A stretch of 64,000 nt of DNA from Sophora flavescens (taxonomy: Eukaryota; Streptophyta; Magnoliopsida; Fabales; Fabaceae), in NCBI GenBank assembly GCA_030762895.1, contig CM061070.1, forward strand, positions 31,523,652-31,587,651. Reading direction: 5' to 3'. Both the position numbers and the translations under genes were made by a program. The notes beneath the pieces are model-generated. The model ran no database searches. It saw only the letters and a program-made list of their open reading frames with translations, and was not told the origin of the DNA. Positions 33,225 to 43,880 of this stretch are shown one piece after another. The stretch's first letter is position 1. Each line of letters starts with the position of its first letter.

Positions 33225-35330
33225 AGTAGGGACTACTTCCTAGTGACTCTACACTATTAGAGGCTATGCAGTATTTGATCCTGAAGCAATGAATACCGGG
33301 ATAGTGAGGACTCCGATCACTGCACCTCAATTTGAATTCAAGCCAGTAATGTTCCAAATGCTACATGCAATAGGACACTTTAATGGAGGCTACAACAGAG
33401 GATCCTCGCCTGCATCTTAAACAGTTTCTGGATGTAGCAAGCAATTTCAAAATTCTAGGAGTCATTGATGATGCATTCAGAATGAGACTATTCCCATTTT
33501 CTTTGGGTGGCAAGGCAAAGAATTGGTTGAACTCCTTGGATGCAAATTCAATTGATACTTGGAACAAACTTGCTGAGAAGTTCCTAATCAAGTTCTTTCC
33601 ACCTACAATGAATGCAAGGATGAGAACTGATATCACCTCTTTCAAGGAGCAAGAAGATGAGCAATTATTTGAAGCTTGGGAGAGATTCAAACAACTGTTG
33701 AAGAAGTGTCCTCATCATGGCATCCCATATTGTATTTAGATGGAGCACTTTTACAATGGTGTCTCACCTAGTTCTAGGATGATGCTAGATGCCTCAGCTA
33801 TGGGCGGTCTTCTCACTAAATCTTACAACGAAGCCCATGCCCTAATAGAGGGAATTACAACTAATAGTTATCAGTGGCCAACAACTAGACAAGCTTCAGG
33901 CAATGTCAATGTTGTAGCAAGAGCCTATGGAGTGAGTGAAGTGTCTGCACTCTCAGCTCTAATGACTTCCTTAACTAATATGGTAAGGGGATTAACTAGG
34001 GATAATCAAGGAAACTCTACTGCTCCACCTATAATGACTAAAGCAATGCTAAATGAACAAATCTATAAGGCAGATGCTATATCATGCATATATTGTGGAG
34101 GAGATCACCTGTTTGAAAGTTGTTCTTCAAATCCTGCCTCAGTTAACTTTGTAGAGAACAATAACAACAGAGGAAACAATTCCTATGGTAATGCATACAA
34201 TGCATGGTGGCAGCAATCACAGCATCCTAATATAAGATACTCCAATTACAGTAACACCCTGAATCCACACCCTGGATACAATCAGCAACAACAACCACAA
34301 GTACAACAGAAGGCTCCAGAACCATCTCTAGAATCTGTGTTGAAGTCATTTATGACAGAAACCAAGGCTGGAATGAGAAATATGGAAACTCAGGTTGGAC
34401 AACTAGCCAGTGCACTCAACTCAAGGCAGATTGGTACACTACCTGCATCAACAGAAGATCCTAAAGCCTCAACTTCAGGAGGAGGAAAGGAACATTGTAA
34501 GGTGATCCACTTGAGGAGTGGTAAAGATGTGGAAGTTACTTAACCAAAGAAGAAACAAAAGATGAAAGAGTCAGAACCTGAGAAGGAGACAACTAGAGAA
34601 GATGCTGCAACAGAGCAACCTGCAGTTGTTGAGAAAATACCTGATGTTGCAGCATCTACTACTACACCTAAACTGATTCCAGAAAGACCTCCTTCACCCT
34701 TTCCTCAGAGATTAAAGAAGGTACATCAAGAAAAGCAGTTCAATAAGTTTCTGGATGTGCTGAAGCAACTTCACATCAACATACCATTGGTGGAGGCTTT
34801 GCAGCAAATGCCCAATTACACAAAGTTCATGAAGGATGTGCTCACAAAGAAGAGAAGAATGGGAGAATTTGAAACAGTGGCCATGACTGAGGAGTGTAGC
34901 ATGATGCTGCAGAACAAAGTTCCACAGAAGATGAAGGACCCTGGAAGTTTCACTATACCTTGTTCTATTGGAGACACTTACTGAAGCAAAGCCTTGTGTG
35001 ACTTGGGAGCAAGCATCAACCTTATGCCCATGTCAATTTTCAGAAAACTGGGAATTGGAGAGGCTAGGCCTACTTCTGTTACACTTCAATTAGCCAACAG
35101 ATCCATTACTTATCCAGAGGGGAAGATTGAAGACGTATTGATTAAAGTTGACAAATCCGTGCTCCCTGTGGATTTCATTATTCTGGACTTTGAGGCAGAT
35201 AGGGAAGTCCCTATTATTCTTGGGAGGCCCTTTCTGGCAACAGGAGAGACTTTGATTGATGTGCAAAAAAAAAAAGAACTCACAATGAGAGTTAATGGTC
35301 ACTTTCATTGTGTTTAATGCTCTCAAGTAA
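33225..35330 (+). pseudogene. Athila/Calypso-like Ty3 element B: gag and protease
   Basis: Recognisable Gag starts near 33225 (YAVFDPEAMNTGI, FEFKPVMFQML) and shifts frame near 33380. It then gives the retrotransposon gag core (MRLFPFSLGGKAKNWLNSL, KFFPPTMNARMR). In-frame stops fall at 33737, 34541 and 34982. Two Cys-rich words (CIYCGGDHLFESC) form a zinc-knuckle-like box at about 34085. The spacer is rich in Q/P. A retropepsin follows at 34994 with the active-site word CDLGASINLMP and ILGRPFLATG. No 5' LTR or primer site was found upstream, so the element seems truncated at its 5' end. Confidence 0.85.
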
Positions 35331-36989
35331 CCAGATGAAGGGATGGAAGAATGCTTTTTCATACAGTCATTTGAAGAGTTGGTGCAACAACATTTTCTGA
35401 AGAATCAGTCTGATTATAGCAGTGTTGTAGCATCAGTAGAAGTTGATATCTCCTCTGATGAGGAAGTGGTGGAATTCTTGGACAGCAAGGCAGCTCAGCA
35501 TGTGTGGTCCCGAAAGTATGAATCATTGGAGGTAACTGATGGTACTTTTAAGGATAATGTTCCATCTATTGTTAAGCCTCCTGTTTTAGAACTAAAAAAA
35601 TTGCCAAACCATTTTAAATATACATATCTTGGTGATAATGATACATTTCCTGTGATAATTTCTGCTTCACTAACCTGCCCTCAAGAAGAACAATTGTTAG
35701 CAGTTTTGAAAAGGCACAAAAAGGCAATAGGATGACAGATGGCAGACATCAAGGGAATCAGTCCCTCTATCTGTATGCATAGGATTCTCTTGGAAGAAAA
35801 CTCGAAGAATAGCATTGAGAGTCAGAGAAGGCTAAATCCATAATGAAAGAGGTGGTCAAGAAAGAGATCATCAAGTGGCAGGATGCTGGCATCATTAACC
35901 CCATCTCTGACAGTGTGTGGGTGAGTCCCATCCAGTGTGTGCCCAAGAAGGGAGGTGTAACTGTAATCAGTAATCACAAATGAGAAAAATGAAATAATTC
36001 CAACAAGAATTGTAACTGGTTGGAGGATTTGTATGGATTATAGGAAGCTGAACAAAGCAACTAGAAAAGATCACTTCCCCCATGCCATTTATTGATCAGA
36101 TGCTGGATAGATTGGCTGGAAATGAATTCTACTGTTTCATGGATGGTTATTTTGGCTACAACCAGATTTCTATAGCACCAAAAGACCAGGAGAAAACAAC
36201 TTTCACTTGTCTTTATGGCACCTTTGCTTTCAGAAGAATGCCATTTGGCCTGTGCAATGCTCCAGCAACCTTCCAGAGATGTATAATGGCAATGTTCTCT
36301 AACCTGAATGAGAAATCCATGGAAGTGTTCATGGATGAAATTTTTGTGTTTGGAGAAACTTTCTAGACATGCTTGGTGAATCTAGAGCAAATTCTGGACA
36401 AATGTGACTTTGTCAATTGCTGGAGCATGATAGGACTTTTGAGTTCACAGCTGAATGTCTGAAAGCATTTGAGCTTCTGAAAAATGCTTTCATCACTACA
36501 CCAATCATTGTTCCACCTGATTGGGAGAAACCTTTTGAGCTGATGTGTGATGCTAGTGACTTTGCAGTGGGAGCAGTCCTAGGACAGAGGTACAACAAAA
36601 TACTTACCCTGTTTACTATGCAAGAAAATCTTTGATTGATGCAGAAATCAATTACACCACCACTGAAAAAGAGCTGCTGGCTATGGTATTTGCCTTTGAG
36701 AAGTTTAGCCCCTATCTTGTTGGTACAAAAGTGGTAGTCTACACTGACCACTCAGCCATCAAATACCTGATTGACAAGAAGGATGCTTACCCATGGCTCA
36801 TAAGGTGGGTGCTGTTGCTTCAAGAATTTGACTTGGAAATCAGAGATAAGAAGGGAGTGGAGAATCAAGTAGTAGATCATCTCTCAAGATTACCAGAGGA
36901 TGTTGCAGGATCCAGGGGAGCAGCCATTGATGAAACTTTCCCTGATGAACAACTGCTAGCAATGCAAGATGCTGCAGCACCATGGTATG
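35306..36989 (+). pseudogene. Element B: reverse transcriptase and RNase H, broken
   Basis: After a frameshift at the A-run near 35270-35310 the pol frame gives MEECFFIQSFEELVQQHFL, KYTYLGDNDTFPVIISASL and LKRHKKAIG, the Athila linker before RT. RT blocks follow with several frame changes (IDQMLDRLAGNEFYCFMDG, TFACRRMPFGLCNAP-like text). The catalytic FMDD box reads VFMDEIFVFG, with the second Asp replaced by Glu. Roughly 100 codons between the RT thumb (LEQILDKC) and RNase H (HDRTFEFTAECLKAF) are missing. RNase H shows YTTTEKELLAMVFAFEKF and YTDHSAIKYL. Element A then interrupts the frame at 36990. Confidence 0.85.
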
Positions 36990-38386
36990 TGATAAGCCTC
37001 TGGCTTATCTAGTTTCCATCTAGAAAAGAGGTATATTTTGTGCCTAATTGGGCGAGTCACCCTCACTAATCTCCCAAATTGGCCTTGTTTTGTTCCTAAG
37101 TTAGACTTTGACTCGTTTTAGGAATTTTTAGTAGTTTTTAGTCTATTTTGAATAGAATTATGCTTTTCGTTTTCTTTTTGTTGTTTCAGGTTAAGGGGAA
37201 GCACTTCGAGTCAAGAAAATAGTGGAAATTGCCATTCTGGAGACACTCGCCCCGCGAGAGACTGCTCGCCTCGCGAGCCTGAAGTCCAGCTTAGCAGCAA
37301 CAGTCATCCTTTCTGTCTCGCCCCGCGAGAGGCTGCTCGCCTCGCGAATCCTGAAGACCCTGGAGGACAGAGACCATCACGGCCTAGCCGTGATGAAGGT
37401 CACGGCTGTGACAGACTAGAGTTTGAAGTCTCGCCTCGCGAACATCATCTCGCCTCGCGAAAGTCCAATTTTGAAAGCGCGCCATTTTTAATATTCGCGT
37501 CGCGAGAGGCTACTCGCCTCACGAGCGCGTGCAGAATCTGAACTCTATATATTGCTGTTTTAGGGCAGAAACAAGAGCTTTTGGTTCTCCACTGGTTTTG
37601 TAGCGTTTTGGGACGAATTCTTGTCTTTCTGGAGCTGCGTCTCCCAGTTTCTTTTTCTTTTTTACAATGGTGATTATGGCCGATTGCTTGTGCGTCTTTA
37701 CGAGCATGAGGAACTAATCCCCTCGTCTAAGGGATCAATGAAACCACCCATGGCGGTGTAGATTCGATGTGATGTATGTTTCTCTCCCTTTTCTCAATAG
37801 TGTTTTCCAATTCTGAACGTGTTGTGTTAATCATATGCTTGCGTGTTTAACTAGTTAAACGTGTTGAGGCTTAGGAGGCAATTCGCGTTTTAGAACTTGA
37901 ATTGGGATCATCGATCGACTATTGCACGAGAGTGAATAGGAGATCGGTGCAACCTTATAGGAACCAGATTTAATAGAGTTTGATGATTGGGTTATGAGAC
38001 CTAGTAAGTAATTAATTCAATTGTCGAATACGTCCTATTGAGCACGACAGTGGATTTAGGAGAATTTAGGGGTCCTGGTTGACATTGTAATTGAACTTAG
38101 GGAGGAAAACATCATCACTTGGGTACTATGCATGATTGGGTAGGTGGATTTGTGACCTTAGATATTTTAATTTCCAGATTTTAATACCTTAGTTCTATTA
38201 GATTTGTTAATTTAATTTGCGATCCTATTTTCTCTCTCAACCATTTGCTGTTACTTGACCAACCTATCGAATTTCTCGCGAATTAGTCGAATTGGTAGCC
38301 CAATCCTTGTGTTCGACCTCAGTAAATTCTTACCATGTTTATTTTATTACTTGCGATGACCCGGTACATTTGCCGGTGACTCAACA
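36990..38386 (+). repeat. 5' LTR of element A
   Basis: 1397 bp, TGATAAGCCTCTGG to GGTGACTCAACA. Eight CGCG dyads precede TATATA at 37544-37552, and GGTTCTCCACTGG follows the likely start site. Confidence 0.9.
37246..37525 (+). promoter_or_regulatory. Array of eight CpG-rich dyads upstream of the LTR TATA box
   Basis: YTCGC-NNN-GCGAR units start at 37246, 37265, 37317, 37336, 37430, 37449, 37494 and 37513. The last is GCGAG changed to ACGAG. Units come in pairs 19 bp apart (start to start) in all four pairs: 37246/37265, 37317/37336, 37430/37449 and 37494/37513. The array ends 18 bp before CTATATATT. The same arrangement occurs in the solo LTR at 14797 and in the 3' LTR. Confidence 0.65.
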
Positions 38387-38392
38387 AGTTTT

Positions 38393-38406
38393 TGGCGCCG
38401 TTACCG
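38393..38406 (+). other. Primer binding site of element A
   Basis: TGGCGCCGTTACCG, six bases inside the 5' LTR, matches the GGCGCCGTTGCCGGGG-type site of Athila/Tat elements rather than tRNA-iMet. Confidence 0.75.
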
Positions 38407-38548
38407 AGGATTGGCACCACCAATTTTCCTAATTTTTTGGGAAGTTTGATTATTTGGTTAAGCTGTTTTTATTTTTTATTTTTATTTTTTTCTGTATATA
38501 TTTGATCTTTTCTTTTGAGTTCTGTTTGTGCAAGGTGGATTACAAATC

Positions 38549-39004
38549 ATGGAGACTTATTATTTTCCAGCCTTGGACGGTGTTACAAAATATCACTTTG
38601 GGCCTAATGTAGTCCTGGGAGATTACTGGCTCTGGGGACGTCATTGCCCTCATGCACAAGCTTATAGTGTAATCATGAAGCATGAGGAGGAATGGGAATG
38701 GAATGAGCAAACACCTTTGAAGGTTGCTCTAGAACAATATTCCCAAGAACTGTCCATCTCTGAGGCTAAGGCAAGAGCCAATTATGATTGTATCGATGCT
38801 CTGACGCAAGGCTTCAAAATGCAAGTGGGGGAGATTTGTAAACAACTAGTACAATACCCACATGAAGCATTGTTCGAGCAGAATATGGTTGGGGGGATGG
38901 ATCAAAGTGCAGATGATGTGGTAGTGGATTTCACCATGCTTGCCAAGCAACCTGAAGTTGCTGCATTAGATATATGTTGGCTTAAATGCATGTGTGGACA
39001 CTGA
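38549..39004 (+). CDS. Unknown 151-residue protein of element A
   Basis: The only sizeable frame in the internal domain runs from ATG 38549 to TGA 39002-39004. It begins METYYFPALDGVTKY and contains an aromatic block (GDYWLWGRHCPHAQAYSV), an acidic/aromatic EEEWEWNEQ, then a mostly helical part (SISEAKARANYDCIDAL). No zinc knuckle, protease, RT or integrase motif is seen, and the family is not recognised. It could be a divergent or captured Gag-like frame or a chance opening. Composition is not low-complexity, which favours a once-coding frame. Confidence 0.4.
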   Translation: METYYFPALDGVTKYHFGPNVVLGDYWLWGRHCPHAQAYSVIMKHEEEWEWNEQTPLKVALEQYSQELSISEAKARANYDCIDALTQGFKMQVGEICKQLVQYPHEALFEQNMVGGMDQSADDVVVDFTMLAKQPEVAALDICWLKCMCGH

Positions 39005-39368
39005 AAAGTTAGCCCCTTCCACTTGTCTGTTAATTTTCCTTGTGAAAATACCATTTGACCTCGGAGAAAGTGAGTTCACAATTGTTGAGGTCAATGGAGT
39101 TTTCACACACGGGTTAGGTGGAATTGTGGATAGAGTCGTATTGCTTCTGCAATTGCCACTTCACAAACCATGGGATCCGGGTGGAGGATCTCACATGATG
39201 AGCATCTCTTTGCCCTTATGCCACAGGCTATGGGATCCAGGTGGATGCTTCTTAATAAGTCAAGCTAGTGACGTTAAAGAAGCGCTTATCGGGAGGCAAC
39301 CCAAACTAGGTATTCTTTATCTTTATGTCATTTTCCTATATATATATATAACACAAAAAAAAGAGAGA

Positions 39369-39536
39369 TTCGCCACATGAATACCCAGTGGCCTCGCGAG
39401 ACAGAAGCCCTGAATCTCAGAGGCTTGCTCACGCTTCTGTCTCGCGTCGCGAGAGTTACTTTTGCCTCGCGATTCTGGAAAGTGTGAAGAACAATTTTTC
39501 CAGATTCGCCTCGCGAGTGATATCTCGCCTCGCGAA
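39369..39536 (+). promoter_or_regulatory. Internal cluster of six CGCG dyads in element A
   Basis: Units start at 39369 (decayed), 39388, 39441, 39461, 39505 and 39524. Paired starts are again about 19-20 bp apart. Unlike the LTR arrays no TATA box follows closely. Confidence 0.55.
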
Positions 39537-39772
39537 TCTTCAATTAAGGTTTTAATTTGTAGGAGTTCTTCCAGGATGCTTTGCAACAGGGGGTGCCCGA
39601 GGGATCAATTGGATGAGGATGCAACCGTGGAAGAGCTTTCTGTGGAAGCGGCCACCTACACTACAACTTGATCAGGGAGCACCCTCTCCTTTCCTCACTC
39701 TTATTTTATATGTGTTCTTTCATTGAGGACAATGTATGCTTTAAGTGTGGGGGAGGGAACCAATTGCCTTGC

Positions 39773-39800
39773 TTTTGTTTTTGTTTTTGTTTTTGTTTTT
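39773..39800 (+). repeat. (TTTTTG) microsatellite
   Basis: About five head-to-tail TTTTTG units inside element A's non-coding region. Confidence 0.85.
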
Positions 39801-39804
39801 GAAT

Positions 39805-41118
39805 GTCGCTCTTGAATAATTTGAGAAGATCAAGAGTATGTGTAAGAATGTTGTGTAGGCAAGCTTGTTGGATTTTAATTAAATTTAGCATAGATTGATT
39901 GCATGAATTATTTTGACCATCGATGATTTCCCCCTAGGTTCTGAAAATAGAAAATTTGATCCCCATGCGAAAAATTGAAAATTGAACTTTGAGAAACTTT
40001 GTTGTGATTGCTTGATTTATGACAAGTTTGGGGTGAGGGGGTGCACACACTAGGAATTGTATCTCGGTCAAACAATTTGCAAAAAATGTCCAGGTGAGGA
40101 TTTGAGCCTCCAACTTTGTTTTTGATTGTGTGGATCACTTTTAAGTTGCACTTTCCCGAATTTGCTTGAATCTCTTCATGGTTTGCATGTTTATGTGTTG
40201 CATCAAATGATTTAGGCAATTTTCTTTGAAAAGCTACTTGGCCTAAAAAGAACCATCCCTAATGCATGTTCCCTAGTTAGCCACATTGAGCCTAATTAGC
40301 CTATTGTTTCTTGATGACCCTATTTTATAAGCCAAAATCTGGAAAAAACCACGTTAACCCAATCTTAGGATTAGGAGAGCATGGAAACTTAGCAAGAGAA
40401 GGGTTGTAAGAAACTAAGTTTGGGGTGGCTACAAGGTTTGATATGTCATTATGGGTTGAGAAAAAGAAAAGGAAAAAAAAAAGGTTGAAACCCAAGGCAA
40501 AAAAAAAATGCCAAAAGAAAAGGGGCAAAACAAAATGCTTAGCAAGGAAAAGGGCTGTAGTCACCCCAGGGAAAAAGAAAAATGGAAAAAGGAATTTGAG
40601 TGGAAGATGTGTCAAAATGCTCATGCTCTCTTAGTTCCTAGGGACTTAAGCCTAGTATCCTTGAATATCCTACCCTTAGCCAGGCCCCACTACAACCTTT
40701 AAAAGACCTTTTGATGTTGCATGCATGTTCTCGTGGGAACTATTTTTGAGATGAAAATCAAATTCATGGGAAGTGATATTGGAATGTGAAATTGAGTGAA
40801 AAGTTGATAGCCTAGACAAATTGAGCAAATGAGTGAAATACTACATGCCCTCGTGAGGAAGGCAATTGTTTGAAATTGGTGATCTCCCTTTTGTGTGTAA
40901 CTTTGATCCTCAACTTAGATTAATGATTGCATGAATGATGAAGTTCTCAATTGTTTAAAGTAAATGAATGTGGGGATTACATTGATGCAAGGGGAGAAAT
41001 CATTGAAGAAAAACTGTTTTGTTAAGATTGCATGAAATTTGTGCGAAATCGATTGAATCCTTTAAGCTTGCCAAGTCTTGAGTCCTTTTTGAGTTTTAGC
41101 TTGCTTGGGGACAAGTAA
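39805..41118 (+). other. Non-coding 3' internal region of element A
   Basis: No credible frame. It repeats the phrases AAGTTTGGGGTG (40022, 40413, 41122) and CTCGTG-GGAA/GAGGAA, and has an A/G-rich block at 40455-40600. Such text is typical of the untranslated 3' regions of Tat/Athila elements. Confidence 0.5.
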
Positions 41119-41138
41119 GGTTTAAGTTTGGGGTGTTT
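41119..41138 (+). other. Polypurine tract of element A
   Basis: GGTTTAAGTTTGGGGTGTTT directly precedes the 3' LTR. It is less pure than in the Copia elements but sits at the required place. Confidence 0.6.
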
Positions 41139-42534
41139 TGATAAGCCTCTGGCTTATCTAGTTTCCATCTAGAAAAGAGGTATATTTTGTGCCTAATTGG
41201 GCGAGTCACCCTCGCTAATCTCCCAAATTGGCCTTGTTTTGTTCCTAAGTTAGACTTTGACTCGTTTTAGGAATTTTTAGTAGTTTTTAGTCTATTTTGA
41301 ATAGAATTACGCTTTTCGTTTTCTTTTGTTGTTTCAGGTTAAGGGGAAGCACTTCGAGTCAAGAAAATAGTGGAAATTGCCATTCTGGAGACACTCGCCC
41401 CGTGAGAGACTGCTCGCCTCGTGAGCCTGAAGTCCAGCTTAGTAGCAACAATCATCCTTTCTGTCTCGCCCCGCGAGAGGTTGCTCGCCTCGCGAATCCT
41501 GAAGACCTTGGAGGACAGAGACCATCACGGCCTAGCCGTGATGAAGGTCACGACTGTGACAGACTAGAGTTTGAAGTCTCGCCTCGCGAACATCATCTCA
41601 CCTCGCGAAAGTCCAATTTTGAAAGCGCGCCATTTTTAATATTCGCGTCGCGAGAGGCTACTTGCCTCGCGAGCGCGTGCAGAATCTGAACTCTATATAT
41701 TGCTGTTTTAGGGCAGAAACAAGTGCTTTTGGTTCTCCACTGGTTTTGTAGCGTTTTGGGACGAATTCTTGTCTTTCTGGAGCTGCGTCTCCCAGTTTCT
41801 TTTTCTTTTGTACAATGGTGATTATGGCCGATTGCTTGTGCGTCTTTACGAGCATGAGGAACTAATTCCCTCGTCTAAGGGATCAATGAAACCACCCATG
41901 GCGGTGTAGATTCGATGTGATGTATGTTTCTCTCCCTTTTCTCAATAGTGTTTTCCAATTCTGAACGTGTTGTGTTAATCATATGCTTACGTGATTAACT
42001 AGTTAAACGTGTTGAGGCTTAGTAGGCAATTCGCGTTTTAGAACTTGAATTGGGATCATCGATCGACTATTGCACGAGTGTGAATAGGAGATCGGTGCAA
42101 CCTTATAGGAACCAGATTTAATAGAGTTTGATGATTGGGTTATGAGACCTAGTAAGTAATTAATTTAATCGTCGAATACGTCCTATTGATCACGACAGTG
42201 GATTTAGGAGAATTTGGGGGTCCTGGTTGACATTGTAATTGAACTTAGGGAGGAAAACATCATCACTTGGGTACTATGCATGATTGGGTAGGTGGATTTG
42301 TGACCTTAGATATTTTAATTTCCAGATTTTAATACCTTAGTTCTATTAGATTTGTTAATTTAATTTGCGATCCTATTTTCTCTCTCAACCATTTGCTGTT
42401 ACTTGACCAACTTATCGAATTTCTCACGAATTAGTCGAATTGGTAGCCCAATCCTTGTGTTCGAAATCGGTAAATTCTTACCGTGTTTATTTTATTACTT
42501 GCGACGACCCGGTACACTTGCCGGTGACTCAACA
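41139..42534 (+). repeat. 3' LTR of element A
   Basis: 1396 bp, same ends as the 5' LTR. It carries the same eight dyads (41394-41673); several have CG to TG or CA changes, for example CTCGC-CCC-GTGAG at 41394 and CTTGC-CTC-GCGAG at 41661. Confidence 0.9.
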
Positions 42535-42539
42535 GTATG

Positions 42540-43820
42540 CTGACCTGGTGAACTTTTTGGCCAGTGATATGGTTCCTCCAGACATGAACTCTCAACAAAA
42601 GAGAAGTTTCTTTCATCAAGCAAAACAGTATGTCTGGGATGAACCATACCTCTACAAGATGTGCCCAGATAATTTGAATAGAATATGTGTTGCAGATAAA
42701 GAGTTCCAGGATATACTTACTCAGTGCCATGCTTCAGCATATGGTGGACACTTTGGTTGCATGAGAACTCCTGTCAAGGTTCTCCAATTAGGTTTTTTCT
42801 GGCCTACCCTATTTAGAGATGCACATGAATTTGTTAAACTCTGTGACAGGTTCCAAAGGGTAAGGAATTTGTCTACCAAAAATGAAATGCCCCTCAACAC
42901 TATTTTAGAAATTGAACTTTTTTTATGTATTGAGTATTGACTTTATAGGACCATTTCCCCCTTCCTTTGGCAACCTTTATATTTTGGTAGCTGTTGATTA
43001 TGTGTCTAAATGGGTGGAGGCTGTGGCAACAATAAAAAATGATGCTAGGGTGGTAACAAAGTTCCTACAAAAAAATATATTTTCTAGATTTGGAACCCCT
43101 AGAGCTATCATTAGTGATGAAGGTACCCATTTTTGCAATCAAGCTTTCTCCAAACTTCTTGTAAAATATGGAGTTAAGCATAAAGTGGTCACAGCCTACC
43201 ATCCCCAAACTAATGGTCAAGCTGAGTTATCTAACAAGGAAATCAAAAGGATTTTGGAAAAGATGGTCAACCCAAGCAGGAAGGATTGGTCCTTACATCT
43301 GGATAAGGCCTTATGGGATTATAGGACTGCATTAAAAACCCCTCTGGGGATGTCCATATATAGATTGGTGTATGGAAAAGCTTGCCATTTGCCCCTGGAG
43401 TTGCAACACAAGGCTTTCTGGGTAGTAAAAAAACTGAATTTTGATCTTCAGTCTGTTGGAGCAGCACGTATGCTGCAGCTTAATGAACTAGAAAAACACA
43501 GATTGCTTTCCTATGAAAATTCTGTAGCATACAAGGCAAAAACTAAAGCTTGGCATGATAAGAAGATCCATTACAGATCATTTCATGAAGGAGAACAAGT
43601 CCCGTTGTTCAATTCAAGGCTAAAGCTCTTCCCAGGCAAGCTGAAGTCAAGGTGGTTTGGCCCATTCAAAGTTGTGAAAGTTTACTCACATGGTGCCGTG
43701 GATTTGCTAGATGCTGGGAGTGGTAGGGAATTCAAAGTTAATGGCCAGAGAATCAAGCACTACTTTGGTGAACATTTAGACAGAATGAAGGTCACCACCT
43801 CTCTTGGTGACATTGAATGA
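42540..43820 (+). pseudogene. Element B: integrase, resumed after element A
   Basis: The pol frame broken at 36989 resumes (CTGACCTGGTGAACTTTTTG) with DLVNFLASDMVPPD. The zinc-binding part shows H-(x)-H-like YGGHFG and CDRF where CDRC is expected, a lost Cys. After one frameshift near 42910 the catalytic core reads SIDFIGPFP (Asp), IISDEGTHF (Asp, with G to E beside it) and NGQAELSNKEIK (Glu). The C-terminal part (SRLKLFPGKLKSRWFGPFKV) fits Athila-type integrase. It stops at TGA 43818-43820. Confidence 0.88.
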
Positions 43821-43856
43821 TGTTGCAACAAGGTCTGGCTGAGGACTTTATAAACC

Positions 43857-43880
43857 AAGCGCTCATGGGAGGCAGCCCAT
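43857..43880 (+). other. Conserved box after element B pol
   Basis: AAGCGCTCATGGGAGGCAGC followed by CCAT; the same box in a slightly different form lies at 39280-39303 in element A. Role unknown. Confidence 0.6.

Larger units (their letters stand above)
36990..42534 (+). mobile_element. Element A: non-autonomous LTR retrotransposon (Tat/Athila-type features), inserted in B
   Basis: LTRs 36990-38386 and 41139-42534 bound a 2.75-kb internal domain. GTATG flanks (36985-36989 and 42535-42539) are perfect. The primer site TGGCGCCGTTACCG (38393) is the non-Met type used by Athila/Tat elements. The internal domain has no gag, protease, RT or integrase, only a 151-codon frame of unknown kind. It has an Athila-like box (AAGCGCTTATCGGGAGGCAACCCA written as two halves at 39280-39303), a GAGGACAATG..TAAGTGTGGGGG word (39725-39755) and repeated AAGTTTGGGGTG. 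It must have moved with enzymes from a relative. The LTRs differ at roughly 30-35 positions (about 2-2.5%, hand count). Confidence 0.9.

Noticed and set aside
40425..40702. Lys-rich frames in element A's 3' region
   Set aside because: Derived from an A/G-rich low-complexity block; no conserved motif.
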